DNA from: Peribacillus simplex
GTDB taxonomy: Bacteria > Bacillota > Bacilli > Bacillales > DSM-1321
Direction: 5' to 3'
Assembly: GCF_001578185.1 (NCBI RefSeq)
Contig: NZ_CP011008.1
Location: 3,128,001 to 3,192,000 of the forward strand
DNA: 64,000 nt
In this document: positions 56,765 through 64,000 of the stretch, in pieces
How positions within the stretch are numbered: the first letter of the stretch is position 1
How the letters are laid out: every line of letters begins with the position of its first letter
Position numbers and translations under genes: made by a program
The notes under the pieces: generated by a model
Seen by the model: only the letters and a program-made list of their open reading frames with translations
Databases searched by the model: none
What the model was told of the DNA's origin: nothing

Positions 56765-57106
56765 AGCAAAATCCTCCTTAAATTATTTGACTTTACTCTG
56801 GGGAATCTGTCCCAGCCTCCTTCCGAGTGTTTGTTTTGAATAGAAAATAATGTTTCGGAATTATTTTCCACAAATCAACACTACAGTATTTTCAATATTC
56901 AATCAACTACACCAAAAGCAATTTAGGATTTACAATTTGAATGCTGTTTCAACCTTTCATCAAGAACAACAAGATAGCGGAAGATTTTTAATTACAGGTC
57001 CCAGTTCGTGATTGAAATTTAAAATAATCCATAAAAAATATTGGATTTTATTTTGGATCAATTGTTCATACTAAAATAAAAAATACATGTTAAAGAAGGA
57101 GTTTAT
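56765..57106. other. Intergenic, no gene seen
   Basis: Divergent promoter region between the MBL gene and the small ORF at 57107. AT-rich. Confidence 0.45.
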
Positions 57107-57310
57107 ATGCCAAATCAAAAAAATAATGACCATAATCCAGTCCAACATAAAAGCCGGGACAGTCGATTAAATACAGAAGATGATCCTTTCGGCATACTTA
57201 AACAAGAAATGGAAGTGGATACAGATGTCAATGAAGATCCAAATCGGGAAAAATTATTAGATGAATCAGTTGTTTCTTTTCTAAAATCGAAAGAAGGACA
57301 GGAATATTAG
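57107..57310 (+). CDS. Small hydrophilic protein, unknown
   Basis: 67 aa, charged, no helix or signal peptide: starts MPNQKNNDHNPVQHKSRDSR and ends FLKSKEGQEY. GAAGGAG is well placed before the ATG. Family not recognised. Confidence 0.6.
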   Translation: MPNQKNNDHNPVQHKSRDSRLNTEDDPFGILKQEMEVDTDVNEDPNREKLLDESVVSFLKSKEGQEY

Positions 57311-57992
57311 AGAAGGAATTGTGCTCGCTAATGGGATGTTTTTATAGCCAACTAATCCACCATTTTCCACTATCCTCCGATTAAATGATTCAGAAAAAGC
57401 TAAAAGACAAAGACAGAGTCATTTCTTACCAAAGGAAGTCAGATCATTTCAATTTTCCAAGGTGCCACTCATGAACTTTTGGGTGGCCCTTTTTGTATTG
57501 TTATCTAAAATGTTGGTTAGATTAACTACTTTAATTTTTAATGTTTTCTTATTCGTAAATTTCAAATATGTACAGAGTACAAGGTTTCTTGAACAAAAGA
57601 GCACTGTGACCCATCAGGTTAGCATAACTGGCCTCCACCCCTTGGATAGGCATGACGAAGGAATGAGAGGGCAATTGACCCACGGGAGGGAAAGCCTCCA
57701 GGGACGGTGTGGAGATGTACATTGCATGGTAAAATATGGAGCGGCGCTGACTCCTATGCCTTCATGAAGCCAAAATGATCTGACCTCATTTCAATTACCC
57801 GGAAATCCAATTACAAGGGTTATGAAATCCTGCGAATAAGTGAGCATTCGAGAGATATTCGTATCAAACTGATGGAGTTCAATAAGATAAATGGTATTTC
57901 CCATTCTTTCACCGCCCATTGATATTAATAAAAAGTCCTCCCCTTCACCTCAGTTAAACTTTTTGTAACCGACAATCGATGTATCTTCTAAT
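57311..57992. other. Non-coding stretch with a GC-rich patch
   Basis: 57610-57770 is clearly richer in GC than its surroundings (GCCTCCACCCCTTGGATAGG, GGGAGGGAAAGCCTCCAGGG) and could be structured RNA or debris of an intron or element. A 101-codon frame over it starts with a GTG-rich region without homology and is probably chance. Confidence 0.4.
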
Positions 57993-58118
57993 AATTCTGG
58001 AACTGGATTAGGGCTGGCTATTGCAAGACAAATTATTATAGCTCATGGCGGAGATCTTCACATAGATAGTAAACCTCAACTAGGAACCCAGTGTAGTATT
58101 ATATTTCATTCGAACTAG
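57993..58118 (+). pseudogene. C-terminal fragment of a sensor histidine kinase
   Basis: NSGTGLGLAIARQIIIAHGG followed by DLHIDSKPQLGTQCSIIF and stop: the G2 box and final strand of a HATPase_c domain. Nothing upstream continues the domain. Confidence 0.8.
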
Positions 58119-58591
58119 AAAAAAGAAATTAACGAATTATTGTATAAGTGATTTAACGAATAAAAGCTGATATTTCCTTAGTGTGGGAAAATCGGCTTTC
58201 TTTATTTCGAAATTTGCTTAGCGTATGTTTTTCGTTTTTTTTGGTAGGACCCTTGGCGGTACCCATATAGAGTAGTTTTATATAACTCCTTGGTTATGGT
58301 GAAATACTTTAAAAAACACTTTTGAAAATAAGAGAATTTACCTCCTGATAAATTAACGATATAGTAAAATATATCCTTGCATGGAAATAATATACACTGT
58401 AGGCTAGAGGAGAATCATCCTTTGACACATTTCGTATAAACGGCTGGGGAGCGAAGCCGGAAGGAGGGAATATTAATAAAAGTGGAATTCAGCCATTCGT
58501 ATACAAGCCGGTATCGGATATTCCGTCAAGATTTTACGCAGGGGCTGTCAACTTCCACTTTTTCCGGTCAAAGTATCTAAATTTCAATAAT
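58119..58591 (+). other. Upstream region of the crystallin-like protein gene
   Basis: Imperfect hairpin at 58165-58202 (AAAGCTGATATTTCC/GGGAAAATCGGCTTT) ends the kinase fragment. 58185-58265 resembles 61240-61310 (see findings). No gene. Confidence 0.45.
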
Positions 58592-59212
58592 ATGGGAGTG
58601 GAGAAATTGCGAATAAAACTTTGTCTTTCCGTAATAATATGTTGTCTTTTCGTTGCCATGGGATTTACACCAGTATCGAAGGCCGAGACGAATGCAGAAA
58701 AGGATTATACGATTAAATCGTTCCATTATTTAAATGTAGATGGAAAAGATGTGGATTCCCAGGCCAAAGTGAGTAACATATCTAACAAAGAAATAAAAGT
58801 AACAATGGTTCTTCCTAAACAGAATAACGAGGGCGATTGGTTGGCATATGGATTTACGAGCAGGGAAACTTTGCTGGCATTTATCGAAAAAGATAAACAG
58901 AGACTTCAAAACAAAGTCACTACCATGGGCAGCGGTTCTTGTTGTACCGATTTCTATGAGTATAAAAATAAAGGTGGGAATTATATTTATTGGAGAGACG
59001 GTTTTACAAACTTGTCTTCCAGCTGGAATGACAGAATTTCCTCCTTAAGTACGGCGTCACCTTCTTCAAGCTATTCGACGACGCTGTGGGAGCATACTTC
59101 ATCTCAAGGGTATGGCAGAGGAGTTTCCTTTAGACACTCCGATTGGTATGGTAAAACTGCTAATATGGCTTCGGATTGGGACAATAAGGCTTCGGCAATC
59201 GAAATCAAATAA
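58592..59212 (+). CDS. Secreted beta/gamma-crystallin-like protein
   Basis: 206 aa (or 201 aa from TTG 58607). Signal peptide KLCLSVIICCLFVAMGFTP with cleavage after SKA. The last ~90 residues contain two Greek-key-like repeats: FYEYKNKGGNYIYWRDGFTN with LSSSWNDRISSLST, and LWEHTSSQGYGRGVSFRHSD with NMASDWDNKASAIEI. This Y/W-E-x..GG motif followed by W-(N/D)-(D/N)-(R/K)-(I/A)-SS is the beta/gamma-crystallin or I36 peptidase-inhibitor pattern. CC pair before the domain. Role unknown: protease inhibition, Ca2+ binding or stress protection. Confidence 0.75.
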   Translation: MGVEKLRIKLCLSVIICCLFVAMGFTPVSKAETNAEKDYTIKSFHYLNVDGKDVDSQAKVSNISNKEIKVTMVLPKQNNEGDWLAYGFTSRETLLAFIEKDKQRLQNKVTTMGSGSCCTDFYEYKNKGGNYIYWRDGFTNLSSSWNDRISSLSTASPSSSYSTTLWEHTSSQGYGRGVSFRHSDWYGKTANMASDWDNKASAIEIK

Positions 59213-59249
59213 CGGGAGATCGCCAATGACCAGGTGAAGGATTTTTAAA

Positions 59250-59300
59250 ATCACTATTCTCTCATTGATTTCGGAAATGGGAGAATAGTGATATTTTTTT
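59250..59300 (+). terminator. Terminator of the crystallin-like gene
   Basis: ATCACTATTCTC pairs with GAGAATAGTGAT, then TTTTTTT. Confidence 0.88.
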
Positions 59301-59454
59301 AAAGTTTCGTCGCAACTGCCGACCGAGCACAAGCCGTAGTAAAGAAAAATTTTAAGGGATTATTTTTGACTGTAATTTTGTTTATTGTAGTGAACGTATG
59401 ATTATGTAAAGAATCGCACGTTCAAAAGGCTGCCAATTGGCGGTCTTCTTATGA

Positions 59455-60051
59455 CGCTAGTCGAGTAGAAGGGAACCTCACAGAACCGTGCTTGCGCTAT
59501 TCACGCACACGGCTCCTCCTCGTTACCATTCACAAAATGTAGCTAATCTCTCAGATTCAGATTTTGCTAATTCTGCTATCCTTAGTCGTTTTTCCATTTA
59601 TCCCTGCCTCTGAGTGTAGTAAATGTTTCCCTAGTAAGGGCGATAACTGGTAGCCAGCCTTTCCTCCATCGGCATTACCCAACTTCATTGGTACTACGCT
59701 GCTACCCCACTCCCTACACGGATCGGTAGGGTCTCCCGAGTTGCCGTATCATATCGATGTGTATAACGTGCCAAGGTCTCTGACCCCAGAGAGGTTTTAT
59801 CCATCTTGCCCTTAACGAAGGATAAAATATAGCTTTCTGCTGTGCGTAAAGCATCAGCCCTCTCGATTTACTAATATTATGGAGCTCAATCCCTTCAACC
59901 ATTTGGCTTTCGGCCCGCCACCTAACTGTCTACGCTTAAAGACTAACGTTACCTTTAGCCCTCCAAGACTCGCTACGAACGAATGGCTAGTTCTTACTCG
60001 ACGGGAATCCACCCGCTATATGATACGACCTAGGCTCGGCCGCACAGGCAC
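59455..60051 (-). mobile_element. ORF-less group II intron (about 600 nt)
   Basis: Minus strand begins GTGCCTGTGCGGCCGAGCCT (5' consensus GUGYG) at 60051 and continues with domain I-like structure (GGAGGGCTAAAGGTAACG, GGCGGGCCGAAAGCC). Near the 3' end is a clear domain V: GAGCCGTGTGCG ... CGCAAGCACGGTTC (59475-59520), then a short domain VI-like tail to CTACTCGAC. No reverse transcriptase frame is present; the only ORF of note (62 codons) is chance. Such minimal introns need a maturase supplied in trans. Confidence 0.75.
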
Positions 60052-60073
60052 CCGTTAGTAAAAGAAGAACTAT

Positions 60074-60407
60074 TTATTTACCAATTAGGTACTGCTCGGA
60101 ATAAGACTTAGAATCAAAAAGGTCTATACCTAAAAAATCTTCACAATTAGTATCCGAAAAATGAAACACTATTGATTCATTAGGATGAGGAATTGACTTT
60201 CTCATTATTTATCATTCAGTCTAAAAGAATAATAAGTCTTTCCATCAGTAGTAACTTCCTAATGTGTACTTTATTAGCAATCAGTTCAATTTTCCTTACA
60301 GTTTCTCCTTCAAACTCTATTCCAACAATCGGGACTTCTTCTCCAAAGTCTAACATTATATCACCGTTAATAATTTCTGTGTTTGGAACCTGAGCCATTT
60401 TTTTCAT
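60074..60407 (-). pseudogene. Small unknown gene with a probable frameshift
   Basis: AGGAGG precedes ATG 60407: MKKMAQVPNTEIINGDIMLD, FGEEVPIVGIEFEGETVRKI..., ending in that frame at 60216. A second frame, 60205-60074, continues protein-like (RKSIPHPNESIVFHFSDTNC then DFLGIDLFDSKSYSEQYLIG) but has no ribosome site, so the two probably formed one gene of about 110 codons. No family certain; the first part is DUF2283-like in style. Divergent from the ArsR-family gene. Confidence 0.5.
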
Positions 60408-60459
60408 CTATTTCTCCTCCTATTCATAGGTTCTTCCTTATTTATTGTAGAATATTAAC

Positions 60460-60479
60460 ATTTCGATTTTCATCGAAAT
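60460..60479. promoter_or_regulatory. Inverted repeat operator for the ArsR-family protein
   Basis: ATTTCGAT-TTTC-ATCGAAAT lies between the divergent genes, 26 bases before the GTG start at 60505. Typical ArsR/HTH_20 operator geometry. Confidence 0.7.
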
Positions 60480-60504
60480 ATGGATTAAATTAGGGGGAAT
60501 TAAA

Positions 60505-61200
60505 GTGAACGCAAATCCAAATGTAGTAATGATTGCTACTCTTGTGAGTGAAGCTTCTCGTGCAGCAATATTAACAGTCTTATTAGACGGTAGATTCCAT
60601 CCTGCAAGCGAATTGGCATATATGGCAGGAATCAAACCACAGACGGCTAGTTTCCATTTGACAAAAATGGTCGATGCGAATGTAGTTACAGTTGAAAAAC
60701 AGGGGAGACATCGATATTATGGACTTCGAAATCAAGAAGTTGCTCAAGTTATAGAGTCATTTTTATCAATAGCTCCACCAATTGAAATTAAATCATTAAA
60801 ACAGGCTTCGGAAGAAAAAGAGATGCGTTTTGCAAGAACATGTTATGATCATCTTGCAGGGAATTTAGGAGTAAAATTAACAGATTATTTAATTAAAATA
60901 GGTGTTATTTATGAAGAAAAGGACGGGTTTACTGTTACTGAAAAAGGAGAGTCATTCTTTACAACTTTTCAAATTGATCTTGAAAGGGTTAAGAAAAAGC
61001 GTCGTTCATTTACACACAAATGTTTAGATTGGAGTGAAAGACGTCACCACCTTGCGGGAGCATTAGGAAATGCCCTTCTAGAAAGACTATTAGAATTAAA
61101 TTGGGTTCAACGTTTACCTAAAACAAGAGCAATAAAAATCACTTCTGACGGGAAAAAGGGACTTAAAGAAACATTTTCTTTTGATATTACAAACAACTAA
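60505..61200 (+). CDS. ArsR/HTH_20-family regulator
   Basis: 231 aa from GTG 60505 with GGGGGAA upstream. Winged helix at residues ~5-80: VMIATLVSEASRAAILTVLL, HPASELAYMAGIKPQTASFH, GRHRYYGLRN. The remaining 130 residues form a second domain conserved in this group (CYDHLAGNLGVKLTDYLIKI, HKCLDWSERRHHLAGALGNA), with Cys and His residues that could bind a metal or thiol ligand. No transporter beside it; the divergent small gene is its likely partner. Confidence 0.88.
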   Translation: MNANPNVVMIATLVSEASRAAILTVLLDGRFHPASELAYMAGIKPQTASFHLTKMVDANVVTVEKQGRHRYYGLRNQEVAQVIESFLSIAPPIEIKSLKQASEEKEMRFARTCYDHLAGNLGVKLTDYLIKIGVIYEEKDGFTVTEKGESFFTTFQIDLERVKKKRRSFTHKCLDWSERRHHLAGALGNALLERLLELNWVQRLPKTRAIKITSDGKKGLKETFSFDITNN

Positions 61201-61216
61201 GTTTTGAATATAAAAC

Positions 61217-61257
61217 AGCCGATTTAGCCTTAAAGGGGGAGTTAAAGTCGGCTATTT
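61217..61257 (+). terminator. Terminator after the ArsR-family gene
   Basis: AGCCGATTT...AAAGTCGGCT stem followed by ATTTTG. Confidence 0.7.
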
Positions 61258-61412
61258 TGTGTTGAAATATGCTTAACGTGGTTTTTTTCCGAAATGCTGG
61301 CGATACCCCATCCCCTTAAGCTAACGCCAATGAGTACTTAAAGTAGATCTATTTCTACAAGATAATCGTTCATGCAATTAACTAAAGACATACAAAATAA
61401 GCCTCCGATAGG

Positions 61413-62035
61413 TCATTTTTTTGCGCTATGCTGCACTCTTGTGACACACGGTATACTGATAGACAACACCCAATATATCAAAGACTGTCTTTTTCTCATA
61501 ACGGTGGGATTTTCGCCCATTTTTCTGTAGGAGGACAAACAGGCGAAGTAGAATCTTTGATGGCTCTTGTGTGCTTTTTTGTATCGCTTGAAACAGCAGT
61601 AAAAAATAGTCTTTGATGATATAAATAGCTTTATATTCACTCAATTCCTTCTTTTTCTTTTCAAGAAGTAACTGTCGCCTTTGAAACATGGTAGAAGAAC
61701 AGAGGAGAATGCCAATGAGTTGGCCATATAAATGGCACTCAAGGCGTTCTTTTTTGATTGGTTTGCATTCATCGATTTCAAAGAATGACTTCCATGTTTA
61801 AACAAAATTTCGATTTGCCAACGCAGGGAATAGAGGGAATGAACATAGTCAGTGGGAACTTCTTCTGGTGATGTATTCGTTATGTAGACATTCATACCCA
61901 TCAAGTGCTTACTTTTCTCCTTCATGACAATGCCTTTCTTCTTTTCTCGAATCGCTTGGTTTTTTAGGCGTGTTTGCGTTTGATCATCGGTTAAACGCAA
62001 TCCGGCTTTTAAGTTTCGAAAATTGTCTTAGCAAA
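61413..62035 (-). pseudogene. IS4-family (IS231-like) transposase remnant
   Basis: Pieces on the minus strand: [55 protein letters not shown] (the Y-(2)-R-(3)-E-(6)-K type signature near W-Q-I-E), then frameshifted [20 protein letters not shown] and [12 protein letters not shown]. The N-terminal half with the first Asp is missing. The frame breaks at least twice, so inactive. Confidence 0.85.
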
Positions 62036-62103
62036 TCAGGTGTTGATTTAAAATAAAGTTTGATTAAAGATCCTCCTTTACCCCTTAAAAAAACAGCAAA
62101 TAA

Positions 62104-62147
62104 AAACCCGTTATTTTGAAAAAGGATTCAAAATAACGGGTTTCTAT
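62104..62147. terminator. Perfect 17-bp hairpin
   Basis: AAACCCGTTATTTTGAA, loop AAAGGA, exact complement ending GGGTTT. Probably an old bidirectional terminator at the IS4 boundary. Confidence 0.7.
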
Positions 62148-62187
62148 TGATTAAATATCAATTTTTTATAATAAAGTTAGTTCGTTA

Positions 62188-62216
62188 AGAAAAGCGATTC
62201 TTATTTCCAGAATCGC
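62188..62216 (-). terminator. Terminator of the small membrane protein gene
   Basis: GCGATTCT/AGAATCGC stem with TATTTCC loop; minus-strand continuation CTTTTCTT. Confidence 0.7.
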
Positions 62217-62226
62217 GCCCTTTTGT

Positions 62227-62584
62227 TTACATCTGTGATATACCGTTTAAGAATAAAGCGAAAACAAAGCTAATAAAAGTAAAACCAGCAAGCGGAACCG
62301 CAAAGGCTTTGTTGTTCTTAAACTCAAATATTGTAAATAAGGCACCTAAAGCACAAACAATAAACCATATTGGGATAAAAATTAAGTCTGCAACATTAAC
62401 AGGAAGCAATGTATATAAACCTGTAAAGTATAATATCCAATTGATAATTAATAGACCAAATATACAATAAGACCACTTATACGGAGGTGAACCTTTCCCA
62501 TATTTTCTAACCATTAGTAACGGAAAAACGAAGAATAACTAATATAGCTCCAAAAAGTCCAATTAAAATCGAAGTTAACCCCAA
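62227..62584 (-). pseudogene. Small membrane protein with one frameshift
   Basis: TTG 62584 follows AAAGGAG at 8 bases: MGLTSILIGLFGAILVILRF, then SVTNG and stop. Shifted by one base the frame continues from 62514 as VRKYGKGSPPYKWSYCIFGL and two more helices (LIFIPIWFIVCALGALFTIF; VPLAGFTFISFVFALFLNG) to 62227. The 95-codon ORF on its own has no ribosome site, so the gene is best read as a ~118-codon four-helix protein interrupted by one indel (or a sequencing error). Family unknown. Confidence 0.6.
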
Positions 62585-62816
62585 AGAACATACTCCTTTC
62601 GCATTTTGATGTATTTTTATCGTTCAACTAATATCCCCTTTTCTTTTAATGAAATAAAAAAAAAACCCGATCACTCGGTGTATTAAATTTTTCTTTATAA
62701 AAAAGTTTGATTATCCATATGATGACTTATTGCACTAAGGCTTTCATTAGTTGAAAAAGACGATATAATAACTTTTAAAGTGTAGTGTAATATTTGTAAA
62801 AAGGAGGTTCATTCTC

Positions 62817-63437
62817 ATGAATATTTTAATTTTGGGTGCATCTGGACGAGTTGGAGGTCAAATAGTTACTTATGCCCTTCATGATAGACACCATGTTACT
62901 GTATTAGTTCGAAATCCAGAGAAGCTTCAAATAAATTGTGAAAATTTAACTATTATCCAAGGTAATGTTTTAAATAAAGGTGATATCTCACATGCAATGC
63001 ATGGGATTGATGTAGTTATTAGTGCGCTGAATACTGATGGTACAACCACTCTATCAGAAAGTATGCCACTAATTATCGAAGAAATGGAAGAAGAAGGAAT
63101 ACAACGAATTATCACTATAGGAACTGCAGGTATCCTGCAAAGCAGAACCACACCAAATTCATTGCGTTATCAGTCAAGTGAATCAAAGCGTAAGTCTACC
63201 CGTGCAGCGATAGAACATCATAAAGTTTACGATATGCTCAAACAGTCACCACTCGAATGGACTATTGTCTGTCCTACGTATTTGCCGGATGGGGAAAGTG
63301 TAGGTAAATATCGTGTAGAAGGTAATTTTTTGCCGGAGGACGGCGTAGAAATATCCGTGCCGGATACAGCAGAGTTTACATTTAGTCTAATAAAAAGTAG
63401 CGATTATATAAAATCACGTGTAGGTATCGCCTACTAA
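62817..63437 (+). CDS. NAD(P)-binding NmrA/YwnB-like protein
   Basis: 206 aa atypical short-chain dehydrogenase fold: MNILILGASGRVGGQIVTYA (GxxGxxG), VTVLVRNPEKL, GNVLNKGDISHAMHGIDVVI and VCPTYLPDG. Closest in style to B. subtilis YwnB and flavin-reductase/NmrA-like proteins. AAGGAGG precedes the ATG. Single gene. Confidence 0.9.
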   Translation: MNILILGASGRVGGQIVTYALHDRHHVTVLVRNPEKLQINCENLTIIQGNVLNKGDISHAMHGIDVVISALNTDGTTTLSESMPLIIEEMEEEGIQRIITIGTAGILQSRTTPNSLRYQSSESKRKSTRAAIEHHKVYDMLKQSPLEWTIVCPTYLPDGESVGKYRVEGNFLPEDGVEISVPDTAEFTFSLIKSSDYIKSRVGIAY

Positions 63438-63516
63438 TAATCTTCTTATGCTAAACACCATGAGTAATCAAAAAAGCCGATTAATGGAAAAACATGTTTT
63501 TAATTTTTGGCCAGCC

Positions 63517-63556
63517 AAAAAGCCCTTCAAAACCTTTTTGGAGGGCTTTTTCTCTG
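63517..63556 (+). terminator. Terminator, possibly bidirectional
   Basis: AAAAAGCCCTTCAAAA / CCTTTTTGGAGGGCTTTTT forms a strong stem with T-runs on both sides. Confidence 0.8.
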
Positions 63557-63562
63557 TTTTAA

Positions 63563-63700
63563 TTAGGCCAAATCCTGGAACGTTTCTTTACTCCTTGAAA
63601 AAGCGTACATCCTATGTTTGATTCTACCGCATATATCTGCGCATTCACAATCCAGGCGAATGCCCTCCTCCTTCATTTTTAAATCCTCTTCCTTCAAGTA
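63563..63700 (-). pseudogene. Fragment of a four-helix copper-binding (YhjQ/DUF326-like) protein
   Basis: YLKEEDLKMKEEGIRLDCEC followed by ADICGRIKH: this is the central CLkEeDvkmm..CIRLDrECADICG block of YhjQ-like proteins with one Cys changed to Glu/Gly context. No start; runs to a stop at 63563. It overlaps the end of the RpiR gene in another frame. Confidence 0.6.
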
Positions 63701-64000
63701 TCCAAATTTCTTTTGGTGAATTTCAATACAGATTCCCTTGAACGTTCAATTTCATTTTTATTTTCATTATAAAATTTTGAAACATACGCATAGAAAATAA
63801 TGCTGACCGTTAGAAATTGTGCAAAAAGCGAACTTGTTGCAGCACTTCGGAACTTAGCCTCCGGTGCACGTACATGATTTAGGGACATATCAACTTTTTT
63901 AGTTAGTCCATTGTTCCCCAACCGCGATAAACCAATTGTTTTAATTCCATATGCTTTAGCAATATCAACGAGTTCCAGAATTTCTTCAGTTTCGCCACTA
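63694..64000 (-). CDS. MurR/RpiR-family regulator, C-terminal SIS domain (partial)
   Basis: The 102 visible residues begin in the SIS sugar-phosphate-binding fold: SGETEEILELVDIAKAYGIK, TIGLSRLGNNGLTKKVDMSL, APEAKFRSAATSSLFAQFLT and a C-terminal helix. This is the end of RpiR-type regulators of sugar-phosphate or amino-sugar genes. The N-terminal helix-turn-helix lies beyond base 64000. Confidence 0.88.
   Translation of the reverse strand, partial: SGETEEILELVDIAKAYGIKTIGLSRLGNNGLTKKVDMSLNHVRAPEAKFRSAATSSLFAQFLTVSIIFYAYVSKFYNENKNEIERSRESVLKFTKRNLDT

Noticed and set aside
57462..57767. 101-codon frame over a GC-rich patch
   Set aside because: No ribosome site at a suitable place, no protein-like composition in the second half and no recognisable family; more likely non-coding debris.
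59714..59902. 62-codon minus-strand frame
   Set aside because: It lies wholly inside the structured group II intron RNA.

Overview
The window looks like a chromosomal stretch from a low-GC, spore-former-type Bacillaceae (Bacillus sensu lato; a Peribacillus/B. simplex-like species is my guess, not provable here). Grounds: AT-rich DNA, strong AGGAGG-type ribosome sites, frequent TTG/GTG starts, a KtrA/KtrB-type potassium system, a c-di-AMP riboswitch, MalK/MalR-MaeN-type malate genes, YolD-like and YwnB-like proteins, and degraded IS6, IS4, IS110 and group II intron copies. No rRNA, tRNA or CRISPR array was seen.

Layout. 1-1.9 kb: 5' part of topoisomerase III. 2.2-7.6 kb: a XRE-cupin regulator divergent from a three-gene unit encoding a class IV aminotransferase, a pyruvate phosphate dikinase-like protein whose phospho-histidine and catalytic cysteine positions are substituted, and a LctP-type permease. 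This is the most unusual system in the window. 7.8-16.4 kb: a decayed serine recombinase, then the kdp potassium pump operon on the minus strand (small ORF, kdpF, kdpA, kdpB, kdpC, and a kinase-less KdpD in which the N-terminal module is duplicated in tandem), preceded by an unrecognised ORF and a c-di-AMP (ydaO) riboswitch. 16.6-20.2 kb: MpsC-like protein, permease remnant, secreted peptidoglycan-binding protein, quinone reductase with a large palindromic operator, and a fumarylacetoacetase-fold hydrolase. 20.4-21.7 kb: an IS6 transposase remnant interrupted by the 3' part of a group II intron.

21.7-34.3 kb is a catabolic island on the minus strand: FAD amine oxidase, aldehyde dehydrogenase, MATE exporter, cupin, methylmalonate/malonate-semialdehyde dehydrogenase, class III aminotransferase, amidohydrolase, DUF3311 protein and SSS symporter. 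Together these could oxidise an amine or polyamine to an omega-amino acid such as beta-alanine and on to acetyl-CoA. It is divergent from a MerR protein fused to a zinc ribbon and a methyltransferase-like domain. 34.3-36.1 kb holds gene debris and a small Gln-rich ORF. 36.2-39.8 kb: cation/proton antiporter plus KtrA/C-KtrB/D potassium uptake, so ion homeostasis recurs.

40-43 kb: TetR with a DHA2 MFS exporter. 43.2-48.4 kb: malate-type two-component system and 2-hydroxycarboxylate transporter, with a decayed malic enzyme and a small YolD-like gene between them. 49-57.3 kb: DUF155 membrane protein, a double NlpC/P60 protein with one dead domain, two small hypotheticals (one frameshifted), TetR plus Bmr-like exporter, and a secreted metallo-beta-lactamase-fold protein. 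57.3-64 kb: histidine kinase fragment, secreted crystallin-like protein, an ORF-less group II intron, an ArsR-family regulator facing a small frameshifted gene, IS4 remnant, frameshifted membrane protein, NmrA-like protein, and the 3' end of a MurR/RpiR regulator.

Protein identities come from reading translated sequence and remembered family motifs; no database search was possible.
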